This document shows, piece by piece, positions 18,691 to 28,257 of a stretch of 64,000 nt of DNA. Source of the stretch: Eubacterium sp. AM49-13BH (GTDB lineage: Bacteria > Bacillota > Clostridia > Lachnospirales > Lachnospiraceae). Numbering within the stretch: position 1 is the stretch's first letter; each line of letters opens with the position of its first letter. The notes beneath the pieces were generated by a model that worked only from the letters and a program-made list of their open reading frames with translations, was not told the DNA's origin and searched no databases. Location: assembly GCF_003464165.1 (NCBI RefSeq), contig NZ_QSEK01000002.1, positions 68,077 through 132,076 on the forward strand. Reading direction: 5' to 3'. The position numbers were made by a program, and so were the translations under genes.

Positions 18691-19275
18691 TGTTAAATCT
18701 CCCTCTTAATGTTTGTGTATATGTTTTTGTGTTAGCTTTTTTAATTCCTCTTGCGGTCATGCAGCTATGACATCCTTCAATAAATACTGCTATATCTTTG
18801 GCACCAGTAACCATCTGCATAATATCAGCAATATCACTTCCTATTCTTTCTTGAAGCTGCAGTCTTTTAGATACCATATCTGCTATTCTAGCTATCTTAC
18901 TAAGACCTATTACTCTTCCATTTGGAATATAAGCAACTGTTACCTTCATATCATACATAAGAGCAAGATGATGCTCACAATAACTGAAAATATCTATATC
19001 TTTTACCACTACCATATTGGAAGTTCCACTCTGACATTTACATTCTATTTGTTCAGACTCTTCTTCATCCATATCCAGTGCAAATGTTTTGTTAAACATA
19101 TCCGCAATTTCTTCATTTGTATAATTCATTCCATCAAAAACTTCTTCATACATTTTTGCAACTCTTTTAGGTGTATCTTTTAAGCCCTCCCGTTCAGGTT
19201 ATCACCCAGAGCCTTAAGAATACCAGCTATATGATATTCAATTGCCTTAGTGTCTATTTTCTTATGTTTTTCCAT
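18653..19275 (-). CDS. folE: GTP cyclohydrolase I of the preQ1 operon, interrupted by one missing base
   Basis: The downstream frame encodes the core of GTP cyclohydrolase I (KMYEEVFDG, zinc and substrate motifs [13 protein letters not shown] and [11 protein letters not shown]). The N-terminus lies in another frame from ATG 19275, which has AGGAGTCTGAC upstream and starts 2 nt after the queE stop. Restoring one C near 19197 turns AACCTGAACGG into NPERE and joins [12 protein letters not shown] to the rest, giving about 207 residues. The enzyme makes dihydroneopterin triphosphate, the substrate of QueD, and also feeds folate synthesis. The break is very probably a sequence error. Confidence 0.88.
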
Positions 19276-19276
19276 G

Positions 19277-19945
19277 TCAGACTCCTTTTTTGTCTGGTGA
19301 CCATATAATTTTATGTAACTGAATCTGCATATTAACATCATTCATTACATTCTCTTTCATAAAATTAACAATTTCCTCAGGTTCTATCATTCCAAATACC
19401 GGACTTATATAAAGGTTACATTTTCCATACAGATTATATTTTTCTATAATCTGTTTTGCCTTTATAAGATCCTCTCGACAACCTGCTACAAATTTGACAG
19501 TATCATTGCTACTTAAAATATTAAAATTATCCACATTCATGGCGGCTTCCATACCACTGCATGAAAGCTTATAATCCATTGTAAAAGTTACATTCTCTTT
19601 GTGAAGCTTACGGATTTTATCAAGATAAACACTGCCGTTAGTCTCTATTTCAATGTTCAGATTGTTTTCTGCAAGAACTGTTATTACATTTTCAATACCT
19701 TCTCTTAACAGTGGTTCACCACCAGTAAGAGTGACATTTTTTACTCCTGTCGATAAAACATAATCAAGAATTTCTTTTTCTGTCATTGGTTGAGAAGGTG
19801 TCTCCTGCTCATTAGCCCATTTGGTATCGCAGTATTTACAGTTAAGATTACAGCCCTTAAAGCGTATAAAAACCGCTAGTTGCCCGGCTTTAGTTCCTTC
19901 ACCATTAATACTTACAAATTTTTCAACTACTTCGTATTTACTCAT
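19277..19945 (-). CDS. queE: 7-carboxy-7-deazaguanine synthase (radical SAM)
   Basis: A 222-residue radical SAM enzyme. The cluster motif CNLNCKYC (CxxxCxxC) lies at about residues 32-39 and the glycine-rich GGEPLL motif follows near 76. It contracts 6-carboxytetrahydropterin to 7-carboxy-7-deazaguanine. It lies between queD (34 nt upstream) and folE (starts 2 nt after its stop) and belongs to the same operon. Its oxygen-sensitive cluster fits an anaerobe. Confidence 0.93.
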   Translation of the reverse strand: MSKYEVVEKFVSINGEGTKAGQLAVFIRFKGCNLNCKYCDTKWANEQETPSQPMTEKEILDYVLSTGVKNVTLTGGEPLLREGIENVITVLAENNLNIEIETNGSVYLDKIRKLHKENVTFTMDYKLSCSGMEAAMNVDNFNILSSNDTVKFVAGCREDLIKAKQIIEKYNLYGKCNLYISPVFGMIEPEEIVNFMKENVMNDVNMQIQLHKIIWSPDKKGV

Positions 19946-19979
19946 ATATAAATCCTTTCAGATTAAAAAATATTTAAAA

Positions 19980-20399
19980 TCATTCCATATAAGTTGCACT
20001 ATTAGCAGGAGTTTCATATACAGTTACAGCTCTCATGTTGTATCCAAGTATTTTTATTTTTTCATAAAAATATTTGGCCATATTCTCCGCTGTCGGACGG
20101 AAATCAAGTTCAATAATTTTGAAATTCTCGCTTTTTAAAGCTTCAAATGTTGTATCCTTCAATGAATTTCTTTCTATAAGTAATGCATGATCCATTGAAT
20201 CTGCTATGTTTCTTAAATCTTTTTTCAGTTCTCCAAAATCAACATACATACCCTTATGCTGATCATCTTCATTTAGTTCCTCAGTTTGAACTTCAAGAAC
20301 AATCTTCCATCTATGTCCATGAAGATTGCTGCATTTTCCATTGTATCCTGCAAGAAAATGTGCAGAATCAAAACTAGCCTCTGTTTTTAAAATATACAT
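19980..20399 (-). CDS. queD: 6-carboxy-5,6,7,8-tetrahydropterin synthase
   Basis: A 139-residue QueD of normal size. The zinc-binding histidines are in DSAHFL and NLHGHRW, and the catalytic cysteine in GKCSNLHGH. It converts dihydroneopterin triphosphate to carboxytetrahydropterin. I choose the ATG at 20399 (MYILKTEASF), with GGAG 9 nt upstream; an in-frame ATG at 20429 is probably too early because it falls at the T-run of the upstream terminator. It is the first gene of the preQ1 operon. Confidence 0.92.
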   Translation of the reverse strand: MYILKTEASFDSAHFLAGYNGKCSNLHGHRWKIVLEVQTEELNEDDQHKGMYVDFGELKKDLRNIADSMDHALLIERNSLKDTTFEALKSENFKIIELDFRPTAENMAKYFYEKIKILGYNMRAVTVYETPANSATYME

Positions 20400-20428
20400 A
20401 AATCTTTTCTCCATTTGCTTATATTGCA

Positions 20429-20558
20429 TTAAAAAAACACGGATACATCTGTACCCGTGCCTTAATAGATTATTTCCCTAAAAATTTCCAATTATGAATT
20501 ATAAAAATAATAGTTCTGGTTTTATTTAGAGACAGGATGGTACAAACGAACTGTCTTA
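20429..20558 (-). ncRNA. Leader of the queD operon: possible preQ1 riboswitch plus terminator
   Basis: On the minus strand an AGACAG/CTGTCT stem (20558 to about 20532) encloses TTCGTTTGTACCATC and is followed by an A-rich tail with AAAAC that can pair with GTTT in the loop, giving an H-type pseudoknot as in preQ1-I aptamers. A terminator (CACGGGTACA/TGTATCCGTG, then seven Ts) lies at 20461-20431, right before queD. The terminator is clear; the aptamer is a tentative match made by eye. Confidence 0.4.
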
Positions 20559-20649
20559 TTAATTTACTGTGCAATGATATCAAATGATTCACAGCTTGTC
20601 AATTAAATACTCATGGTTAATTTCATTAAAATCGTCTGGATGGGCTGAT

Positions 20650-21270
20650 TCAAATTTCATGTGTCTTATACCTCCGTATTTTCTCCAATTCTATATACCA
20701 CCATTCTCTCCCTCCGGCTTCCCCGAAAGATATATCTCTACAGTCAATCTCATCATACAGACTCACGCCGTATTCCTGAGACAGACACATAAGGTACTCA
20801 TCTGAAGGGTAATAGAAAATCATATACATCTCTCTGTGATTGTTATAAAAGCTATCCATAATATTTGCCAGTACGCCCTTAAAGATTTCGACAGAGAACG
20901 GATTAAAGAAGAAAAATCTGTCAGCTTCTTTAGGTATATTATACTTAAGTGCGTCTTCATTTATAAATGTGACTCTGCCACCGGATATACTGCTCTCTTT
21001 ATTAGCTATGGCACGCTCAAATATACGGTTGTCGTATTCTATGCCAATAGAGTGACATTTGGTTTGGTAAGCCATGAAAAGACTGACTCGTCCTTTCCCA
21101 CAGCCATAATCAAGCAAAGTATTGTTCTTGCCGATGATTCCGGTGTTGGCCAGCTTGTTAAGCACTTCGTAAGAAGTTGGTTCATACGGATACCTGTATG
21201 TGTCTGATCTGGAGTCATCCCTGCCGGTAGTCTTTATTCTAAGGAGCTTTTCCCAATCTTTTTCTGTCAT
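20650..21270 (-). CDS. Class I SAM-dependent methyltransferase
   Basis: A roughly 206-residue Rossmann methyltransferase. The SAM motif LLDYGCGKGRVSLFMA, the acidic residue in GIEYD, and FFFNPF as the post-I/IV region are present. The substrate is not evident. No start is strongly supported: an ATG at 21270 (MTEKDWEKLL) is preceded by GGCGGA, and an in-frame TTG at 21294 would add eight residues. It ends 90 nt before the presumed queD leader and could be read into that operon, but it is not a known preQ1 gene. Confidence 0.75.
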   Translation of the reverse strand: MTEKDWEKLLRIKTTGRDDSRSDTYRYPYEPTSYEVLNKLANTGIIGKNNTLLDYGCGKGRVSLFMAYQTKCHSIGIEYDNRIFERAIANKESSISGGRVTFINEDALKYNIPKEADRFFFFNPFSVEIFKGVLANIMDSFYNNHREMYMIFYYPSDEYLMCLSQEYGVSLYDEIDCRDISFGEAGGREWWYIELEKIRRYKTHEI

Positions 21271-21309
21271 AAAATTCCGCCATTCATCTTCCAAAATAAT
21301 TTTATTATA

Positions 21310-21425
21310 TTAACTTAATTCCTTAAGCATATTTTCAGCATCATCTGCTGCTTTGACCTTATCATTAGCCTTGATGATAATACCTTGCTCATCAATAAGT
21401 AGTCTGATGCTAAATACTCTGATTA
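21310..21425 (-). pseudogene. Remnant of a peroxiredoxin (Bcp/AhpC-type) gene, C-terminal end only
   Basis: About 37 codons read LLIDEQGIIIKANDKVKAAD and continue to a normal stop at 21310. This matches the conserved end of thiol peroxidases (…FLIDE-GII…VK). Nothing upstream encodes the catalytic cysteine domain. The piece is wedged between the methyltransferase and a divergent FAD gene, so it looks like the leftover of a deletion. Confidence 0.55.
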
Positions 21426-21499
21426 ATACCTACACTATACCACATAACCCCGATTCTATGATATAATATTCTAAGATATTTCTCCGAGGAGGATAATGT

Positions 21500-22869
21500 A
21501 TGGAATACGATGTAATTATTATTGGAGCCGGACCGGGTGGAATCTTTTCTGCGTATGAGCTTATGAAGAAGTCACCAGAGACAAGAGTTGCTGTGTTTGA
21601 AGAAGGCAACACATTAGAAAAGAGAAAATGTCCTATAGACGGCAAGAAGGTTAAATCATGTATCAAATGTCCAACATGTGCGATTATGAACGGATTTGGT
21701 GGTGCTGGTGCATTTTCAGATGGTAAATATAATATAACTAATGATTTCGGTGGAACTCTTTATGAATATATTGGCAGGGATCAGTCAATTGACTGATGAA
21801 GTATGTTGATACAATTAATACATCACATGGTGGTGAAGAGACTCACATGTATTCGACAGCAGGCACTAAGTTCAAGACTTTATGCATGCAGAACAAGTTA
21901 AAGCTTCTTGATGCGTCAGTAAGACATCTTGGAACAGATATTAACTATGTTGTTCTTGAGAATATGTACAATGAGATGAAGGACCATATAGACTTCTACT
22001 TTAATACTCCTGTAAGCAACATTGAGGTGATAGATGGCGGTTACAGAGTATTCTATAAGGACGAGTACATGGATTGTGACAAATGTATTGTTTCTGTTGG
22101 CCGAAGCGGAAGCAAATGGATTGAAAATGTCTGTCAGAAGCTTGAGATTCCAACTAAGTCAAATCGAGTTGATATTGGTGTGCGAGTTGAGCTTCCGGCC
22201 GTTATATTTGCACATCTTACAGATGAACTGTACGAAAGCAAAATTGTATATAGAACAGAGAAATTCGAGGACCTTGTTAGAACCTTCTGTATGAATCCTA
22301 ATGGAATCGTAGTTAATGAGAACACTAATGGAATTGTAACAGTTAACGGACACAGCTATGAAGGTGCTGAGAAGCAGACAGAGAACACCAACTTTGCGCT
22401 TCTTGTTGCAAAGCATTTTTCAGAGCCATTCAAGGATAGTAACGGATACGGTGAAAGTATTGCGAGACTTTCCAATATGCTTGGTGGTGGCGTTATTGTT
22501 CAGAGATTCGGTGACCTTATGAGAGGAAGAAGAAGTACAGAAAAGCGAATTGAGGAGGGACTCGTAAAGCCTACTCTTGCTGCTACTCCGGGGGATTTAA
22601 GTCTTGTACTTCCTAAGAGAATTCTTGATGGAATTATTGAGATGATTTACGCACTTGATAAGATTGCACCGGGAACTGCCAATGATGATACACTTCTGTA
22701 TGGTGTTGAGGTTAAGTTCTATAACATGGAAGTGGAGATTGACAACAATCTTGAGACAAGATATAAGGGCTTATACATAATTGGCGACGGAAGCGGCGTT
22801 ACACATTCATTATCACACGCTTCTGCCAGTGGTGTATATGTTGCAAGAAAGATTATCGAAGAAATGTAG
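21500..22869 (+). CDS. FAD-dependent oxidoreductase (COG2509 type), interrupted by one missing base
   Basis: Two adjoining frames, 21500-21796 and 21796-22869, form one flavoprotein of about 456 residues. The N-terminus has the FAD-binding GAGPGGIFSAYEL, then a cysteine-rich CPIDGKKVKSCIKCPTC that could hold a metal or disulfides. The C-terminus has IIGDGSGVTHSLSHASASG, the second flavin contact. Restoring one base at 21793/21794 replaces the premature stop after SID by LMKYVD. Members are called uncharacterised FAD-dependent dehydrogenases. GAGGAGG precedes the ATG. The interruption is likely a sequence error. Confidence 0.8.
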
Positions 22870-22885
22870 TCACATAATATTAATA

Positions 22886-22918
22886 AGGGAGATTGTCATA
22901 AGACAGTCTCCCTTTAAT
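22886..22918. terminator. Terminator between the FAD gene and the ABC ATPase gene
   Basis: GGGAGATTGTC pairs with GACAGTCTCCC across ATAA and is followed by TTTAATT; it serves convergent genes. Confidence 0.8.
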
Positions 22919-22925
22919 TAATGGT

Positions 22926-23513
22926 CTAATTAATATTTTTATCAAGCTTTATTATTTCAGCCCCTAACAGATTGGCATCATCAGTTCCATGAGTTGCAAT
23001 AAGCAAAGTACGGTTATTACGCATTTTTAATATATAGTCTATTACATTTAACTTAGTATTCTTATCTAAACCTGTGAATGGTTCATCAAGTATTATTAAT
23101 TTGCCCGGATATGATAATGCTCTTGCAAGTGCAACTCTTCTTTTCATTCCACCGGATAATGAATTTACAGGCATATCAAGACTATCATCTGGAAGAATTG
23201 ATAACAGATTATTACGGATTTCTTGTCTATTTGGTTTACCACGAAGTACTATTCTGACATTATCTATTGCTGAAAGGTCAGGAATAAGCCTGTTCTCCTG
23301 AAACATACAAGATACGCTTTTTATATCTATACCGGATATACTGCCGGAATCAGCATGTTCGAGTCCCATTAGAATTCTTAAAAGCGTTGTTTTTCCAATG
23401 CCGGAAGTTCCCATAAGACAGTATATAGAATTATCTTTAAGTGTTATATTAACATTTTTAAGAACTTCATTGTCATCAAAGGTTTTGCATAAATCAGTGA
23501 TTATAATACTCAC
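22926..23513 (-). CDS. Orphan ABC transporter ATP-binding protein (SsuB/TauB-like)
   Basis: A short, 195-residue ABC ATPase with all motifs: Walker A GTSGIGKTT (about 35-43), Q-loop FQENRL, signature LSGGM, Walker B LIILDEP and switch histidine in ATHGTDD. It resembles the small importer ATPases for sulfonate, nitrate or taurine type substrates. The start is GTG at 23513 with AGGAGA upstream. No permease or binding protein is adjacent, so its partners must be elsewhere or lost. It lies downstream of the GH25 gene by 24 nt and may be cotranscribed. Confidence 0.8.
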   Translation of the reverse strand: MSIIITDLCKTFDDNEVLKNVNITLKDNSIYCLMGTSGIGKTTLLRILMGLEHADSGSISGIDIKSVSCMFQENRLIPDLSAIDNVRIVLRGKPNRQEIRNNLLSILPDDSLDMPVNSLSGGMKRRVALARALSYPGKLIILDEPFTGLDKNTKLNVIDYILKMRNNRTLLIATHGTDDANLLGAEIIKLDKNIN

Positions 23514-23537
23514 AATAATTCTCCTGATATTTTAAAT

Positions 23538-25061
23538 TTATTGGATAGAAAGCAGGCTTGTAACACAGTAAAGTGTCTGACCGTTATATATAACCCTTGA
23601 CCAGCCAACCTCTGTATTATAGCCGGTTCTGGTGAAAAGCTCGCCTTTTTTAGCAGTTGCAACAACAACAGAATCTGCATCTGTCACACTAGGTTTATTT
23701 CTCAGATTAACTTCGTCTTTAGGTGTTACTGTGTCGTTACAGTCCGTGAATTTCGTGTTAAATCCGGTTGTAGGACTTTCAGTTGTCTTAGGTGTAAGGT
23801 CTGTTGTTAAATAACTTGTAACAGCGTATACAGTCTGTCCGTTGTAGACAAGTCTTGACCAGCCGCTGCTGCTTGTACCTGTCCGGGTGACTGTTTCACC
23901 ATTAACAAGTGTTGTAATTACTGTTGCGTCGGTATCCTGACTAGGCTTGTCACGAAGCCTTACTTCATCTTTGGCAGTAACAGTATCATTAACAGATGTG
24001 AATACCATGCCTGCTTCTACATCAGGTGATGCGGCAGCTGCAGTTTCACCGCTTAGAGAACCGTTACTTTCAGAATAACCAAAATATGCAACGTTAATAT
24101 CAACATTTGTACCAATTCCTGCTACCCTGCCCTGATTAGTATACTGCCACATGCTGCATGTTCCTGTATATGATGTGGATGGAGTCTCTGGATAAGGCGT
24201 TGACGGATATTGTGCAACCCATATCTTATATGAATTTTCTAAGCTTGCAGTGTTCCACTGGTTGTTGTTGGAAAGCTCAGATGAAGCTGCATAGAACATG
24301 GGTGTATAGCCTTTATCATATATTTCTTGTAAAAATGAAGTGGCAGCGGCAGTTCTTTCGGCCTTAGTCATGCTCTTCTGTCTGCTTTCAGATGTATTGA
24401 AGCCCTCACAGTCAAATGCAACAGGGTAAGTTATGCTGTAATCTGAGATGAAATCTGCAACCCAGTCTGCTTCTTCAATTGCTTCAGCCTCATTAACTGC
24501 TGATGAGAAGAAGTATGCTCCGACTTTGATTCCGTTAGCGGCAGCCTGCTGCATGTTATACTTTGCATTGGTGTCAGCATAGATAACGCCTGTTTTCTGC
24601 GCTCTGTAGCCAACTCTTATCATTGCAAAATCAACACCTGATGAAGCAACCTGTGCCCAGTCTATAGTTCCCTGAAATTTTGACACATCTATACCGATTG
24701 TGATATCTGATGTCTCGTTAGTGCTGTTGGAAAGGATTACAGAAGCACCATTACCGGCTGACTGATTCATGGCACCGTCAGAATCAGAGTACTGTGGATC
24801 CTGCTCTTTCTCGTCTTTATCGCTTAAAGTATAATTGCCGTCGGCATCTGTTCCATTGACAGATGAAGTCTCTTCGGTTGAAGATACATTTGAAGGAGTT
24901 TTTCTGCCTTTATGACCGAAAGAAACAATAAGTACAATTATTAATGCAATTATTGCTACTGCAGCAATTATGATTGCCGGCATAAATCTTTTCCAGTTAA
25001 TATGCACAGTATCATCAAGATACCCAAGATCATCGTCATTAGAATTAAACAGCTTAGACAT
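23538..25061 (-). CDS. Membrane-anchored GH25 lysozyme with two SH3b domains
   Basis: A 507-residue wall hydrolase. Residues 1-25 are cytoplasmic, about 26-50 form a membrane anchor, then a Ser/Thr-rich linker. The GH25 muramidase domain (about 120-325) begins TIGIDVSKFQGTIDW and has the acidic active-site residues in FDCEGF and a DINVAYF end. Two SH3-like repeats (about 350-415 and 440-507) share VTAKDEVRLRDKPS / VTPKDEVNLRNKPS and would bind peptidoglycan. GGAGG precedes the ATG at 25061 by 8 nt. It directly follows the rhomboid gene, so that protease could release it from the membrane. Confidence 0.88.
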   Translation of the reverse strand: MSKLFNSNDDDLGYLDDTVHINWKRFMPAIIIAAVAIIALIIVLIVSFGHKGRKTPSNVSSTEETSSVNGTDADGNYTLSDKDEKEQDPQYSDSDGAMNQSAGNGASVILSNSTNETSDITIGIDVSKFQGTIDWAQVASSGVDFAMIRVGYRAQKTGVIYADTNAKYNMQQAAANGIKVGAYFFSSAVNEAEAIEEADWVADFISDYSITYPVAFDCEGFNTSESRQKSMTKAERTAAATSFLQEIYDKGYTPMFYAASSELSNNNQWNTASLENSYKIWVAQYPSTPYPETPSTSYTGTCSMWQYTNQGRVAGIGTNVDINVAYFGYSESNGSLSGETAAAASPDVEAGMVFTSVNDTVTAKDEVRLRDKPSQDTDATVITTLVNGETVTRTGTSSSGWSRLVYNGQTVYAVTSYLTTDLTPKTTESPTTGFNTKFTDCNDTVTPKDEVNLRNKPSVTDADSVVVATAKKGELFTRTGYNTEVGWSRVIYNGQTLYCVTSLLSIQ

Positions 25062-25073
25062 GTACATCGCCTC

Positions 25074-26231
25074 CTAATTGAAGTAATCGCTGCACAGATA
25101 GTTAAGTAGCATGGCTGCACCATTACTATCCATTGCAGTGCCGTTAAGGGCCATATAGCTTAGAGCCCAGTAATCATCAGAATCATTATATACGAATTGA
25201 ATCTTCAAAGAAGAATTCATATTATTATATACTACATTACCATTGAATTCTACAACTTTCTTTTTATCGCTAGAACTGAATATAGTCCATTCTGGGTCAG
25301 TACATTTGTTATCAAGGCATTCCCCATATGTTACGGTATAATCCTTGAATATCTGCTGTGACTTTACAACATCAATACGCGAATCCTGCATAGGATTAGC
25401 TTTAGTTCCTATACCTGCACTGCTTACACCAACAAAGCTTATGATTACCGTAAGCATAATTGCGATTATCGTTGATACAGTGCTTTCAAATGTATCATTA
25501 AGATAGTCATGATACAGAATGAATATAAGAATTCCACCTGCAATACCGCCGCCTAAGTGACCGAGAATATCAACATTAGCACCATTGGATATAAGTGCAT
25601 ATACAACAATTAACGCGATAGATACGATAACGGTTGTTTTGTTAGAATCGGTTTTGGAACTGAAGTTGGTAAACAGTGTTGCACACATTACACCGAATAT
25701 TGCACCTGATGCTCCGGCTGCGAAACGGATAACATCTGGATTGATAAGATGTGATACATATACGGATACGAGGCCTGATGCAAGTCCTGAACCGAAATAT
25801 ATAATTGCAGTACGAAGTGAACCTATACGCGGTTCGAGCCTCGAACCGAACAGATACAGTGCAACCATATTATTAATAAAATGTGGTAAATTGGCATGCA
25901 GGAACATATAAGTAAGAAGTCTTATATACTCTTTGTTGTTGTGGATGTACTGGTAATTAAGGCCACCTGTTTCAAAATGGTCATTGCCTGCTATTATGCA
26001 CATAATGCCTGCAAGCAGATTAGCAAGGATTATAATAAGCACAACAGGCATGTTCCTAAGACTGACTTCTGAATATCTTTTCTTTCGACCGTGTTGATAA
26101 AAATCCTCAGGATTAATTCTGTCAGACTTAATCTCGTATATTTCATCATCAAGATGAAGGTCATCAAATTCATTGGGCTTAAAACCGCTTTGAAAGCTGT
26201 TCTGATAGTTGTTATTGTAATCTGGTTCCAT
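25074..26231 (-). CDS. Rhomboid family intramembrane serine protease
   Basis: A 385-residue protein. About 60 residues of acidic cytoplasmic N-terminus precede a six-helix rhomboid core. The catalytic serine is in GASGAIFG and the histidine in LGHLGGGIAGG, and the HANLPHFINNMVALYLFG loop is present. After the core there is an extracytoplasmic domain of about 110 residues that I do not recognise. Rhomboids cleave single-pass membrane proteins. The GH25 lysozyme gene follows within 13 nt and encodes exactly such a protein, a plausible substrate by position. Confidence 0.88.
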   Translation of the reverse strand: MEPDYNNNYQNSFQSGFKPNEFDDLHLDDEIYEIKSDRINPEDFYQHGRKKRYSEVSLRNMPVVLIIILANLLAGIMCIIAGNDHFETGGLNYQYIHNNKEYIRLLTYMFLHANLPHFINNMVALYLFGSRLEPRIGSLRTAIIYFGSGLASGLVSVYVSHLINPDVIRFAAGASGAIFGVMCATLFTNFSSKTDSNKTTVIVSIALIVVYALISNGANVDILGHLGGGIAGGILIFILYHDYLNDTFESTVSTIIAIMLTVIISFVGVSSAGIGTKANPMQDSRIDVVKSQQIFKDYTVTYGECLDNKCTDPEWTIFSSSDKKKVVEFNGNVVYNNMNSSLKIQFVYNDSDDYWALSYMALNGTAMDSNGAAMLLNYLCSDYFN

Positions 26232-26330
26232 ATAATATTTCTCCCCTCATGTTAATTTTCCACTCTACAAAAAAAGAATTCAGCATTACACTAAATTCTT
26301 TTTCATTATAACATATTGGGTCAATATGTG

Positions 26331-27544
26331 TTATTTAATATGAAGCTGTGCTTTAATAATAATTCTGTGAGAACCATCCATTTTAGCTTTAATACTTCCA
26401 TTATGTTCGGAAACAATAGCCTTTGCAATCGAAAGACCAAGACCATAGCCGGTTATCTTAGCGGATGTTGAATCAGCCCTGTAGAATCTGTCAAACATTC
26501 TGTCAGTCAGGTTTTTATCAATATTATCAACATCATTGCTTACGATTAAAACAATATAGTTTCCTGAGGAAGATAATTTAAAGTCTATGTTACCTTTAAC
26601 TGATGAATATTTAAATGCGTTATCAAGAAGAATTGTAAATAACTGCCATACTGATGATGCGTCACCACAGCATGTAAGATCAGGTGTAATATCATAGGTA
26701 AAATGTTTACCTGAATCAAGTGCAAGTGCATTATAAGAGTGAACAGCTTCTTCTGCTAGGTCAGAAACAGGAAAAGAAATACGTTTTATATGACCGTTGC
26801 GCTCATCCATTCTTGCAAGTGATACAAGACTGTTAGTCATAGCCGTAAGATTTTCTGCCTGTTTCTTTATATCTTCAATCCATTCGTTATCAGGATTATC
26901 CATCAGTAATATATCGGCATCTGCTCTTATTACAGTTATGGGAGTCTTAAGCTCATGGCTCGCAGATGTTATGAATTCTTTCTGTTTGCGATGTGCTTTA
27001 GCAATAGGCATTACGATAAGCTTTGAAGCAAATATAAGAACAAGAAGCATAATACCTATACCTACGCATGAACCTCGATAAGTGAAAGTGCAGTTTTCTT
27101 AACATCATCTATCATATTACTTCGAAGTACGAATACAGCAATTGTACGTTTCTCTTTTTCATATATGCAATATCTGTAACCATTGTAAAATCCATCAAGT
27201 ACTCCGGTTTCATAAGCTTCATTATATATTGTCAAAGCCTTATATTTAGAAATATCAGATATGTTATCGACATTAATGGTTCTGGGGCGGTTATTTTTAT
27301 CAAATGTAATATAGAAAAACCTGGCATCTGCTTTAATCGGTTTTTTGTCTAGAATATTAATGTATATAGATGAAACGAGATGGTCGGATTTAGCGACCAT
27401 TTTATTGTATGTGTTTCTGACACTTGTATACACAATAAATCCTTGCATAATTATTACAACTGCCATTGAAAGAACTATAAATTGTATTCTTAAGCGGGTA
27501 AGCATTTTCTCATTATAATTAGATGCTTTATTGTTTTTTGACAT
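26331..27544 (-). CDS. Sensor histidine kinase, interrupted by one missing base
   Basis: Two frames, 27062-27544 and 26331-27050, form one kinase of about 404 residues. The first half has a membrane segment near residues 20-42 and an external sensor domain; restoring one base near 27065 runs its end (SLIEVHA) into the second membrane segment GIGIMLLVLIFASKLIV. Then come the H-box ASHELKTPITVIRAD, the N-box LDNAFKYSS, and GYGLGLSIAKAIV. It phosphorylates the OmpR-type regulator encoded 18 nt upstream. The signal is unknown; it could be cell-envelope related given the SGNH lipoprotein in the same operon. Confidence 0.85.
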
Positions 27545-27561
27545 TATATACCTTCTTTATA

Positions 27562-28233
27562 TTAGTTGTTATTTTTTAAATAATATCCCATATTTCTTCT
27601 TGTAGCAATAGAATAATCAGACTTTAAAGCTTCAAGTTTTCTCCTGAGATAAGATATATAAGTCCATACGGTGCTGATATCTGAATCAGATTCACTGCCC
27701 CAGATTTTCTCCATAAAATGTTCTGCCGAAATAACCTGGGTTTTATTATTCATGAACATTAGCATCATCTGATATTCCTTATTAGTAAGAAGAAATGAAC
27801 CTGAAGGAGAAGATAATTCACATGTAGTTGTGTTCAGCGAAATATTTCCAAGTGTAATAACATTATCCTGTTGTTTTTCAGAGCGTGTAAGTACACGGAT
27901 TCTTGCAAGCAGTTCTCTTGTGTCAAATGGTTTGGTAAGATAATCGTTAGCACCATTATCAAGCCCTTCTACTTTATCATCAATCTCTGTCTTGGCTGTG
28001 AGCATAAGAACAGGAATGTTGCTGCCACGTTTTCTTAGATTCTTTAAAGCTGTAATTCCATCCATTACCGGCATCATGATATCCATTATTACCATGTCAT
28101 ATATATCCTGGTCAAGATAGTCAAGTGCAAGCTGCCCATTGTCAACGCAGTCAACAGTGTAATTATTCTTCTGTAATATAGTTGATACAGCCCTTGATAA
28201 TGATCGGTCATCTTCAACTAATAATATTCTCAT
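27562..28233 (-). CDS. OmpR/PhoB family response regulator
   Basis: A 223-residue regulator. The receiver domain (1-120) has the acidic pair in LLVEDD, the phospho-acceptor in VIMDIMMPVMDG, and the conserved lysine in LTKPFDTREL. The winged-helix DNA-binding domain (130-220) ends VWTYISYLRRKLEALKSDY…RNMGYYL. It lies between the SGNH lipoprotein gene (25 nt upstream) and its kinase gene (18 nt downstream) in one operon. Confidence 0.92.
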   Translation of the reverse strand: MRILLVEDDRSLSRAVSTILQKNNYTVDCVDNGQLALDYLDQDIYDMVIMDIMMPVMDGITALKNLRKRGSNIPVLMLTAKTEIDDKVEGLDNGANDYLTKPFDTRELLARIRVLTRSEKQQDNVITLGNISLNTTTCELSSPSGSFLLTNKEYQMMLMFMNNKTQVISAEHFMEKIWGSESDSDISTVWTYISYLRRKLEALKSDYSIATRRNMGYYLKNNN

Positions 28234-28257
28234 ATATAATCCTCCAGTCGAATAATA

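Noticed and set aside
17499..20399. Phage-type 7-deazaguanine DNA modification (Dpd-like) cluster
   Set aside because: The genes are the standard set queD, queE, folE, queC, queF; presence of queF and absence of dpd, tgt-like or restriction genes indicate ordinary preQ1/queuosine synthesis.
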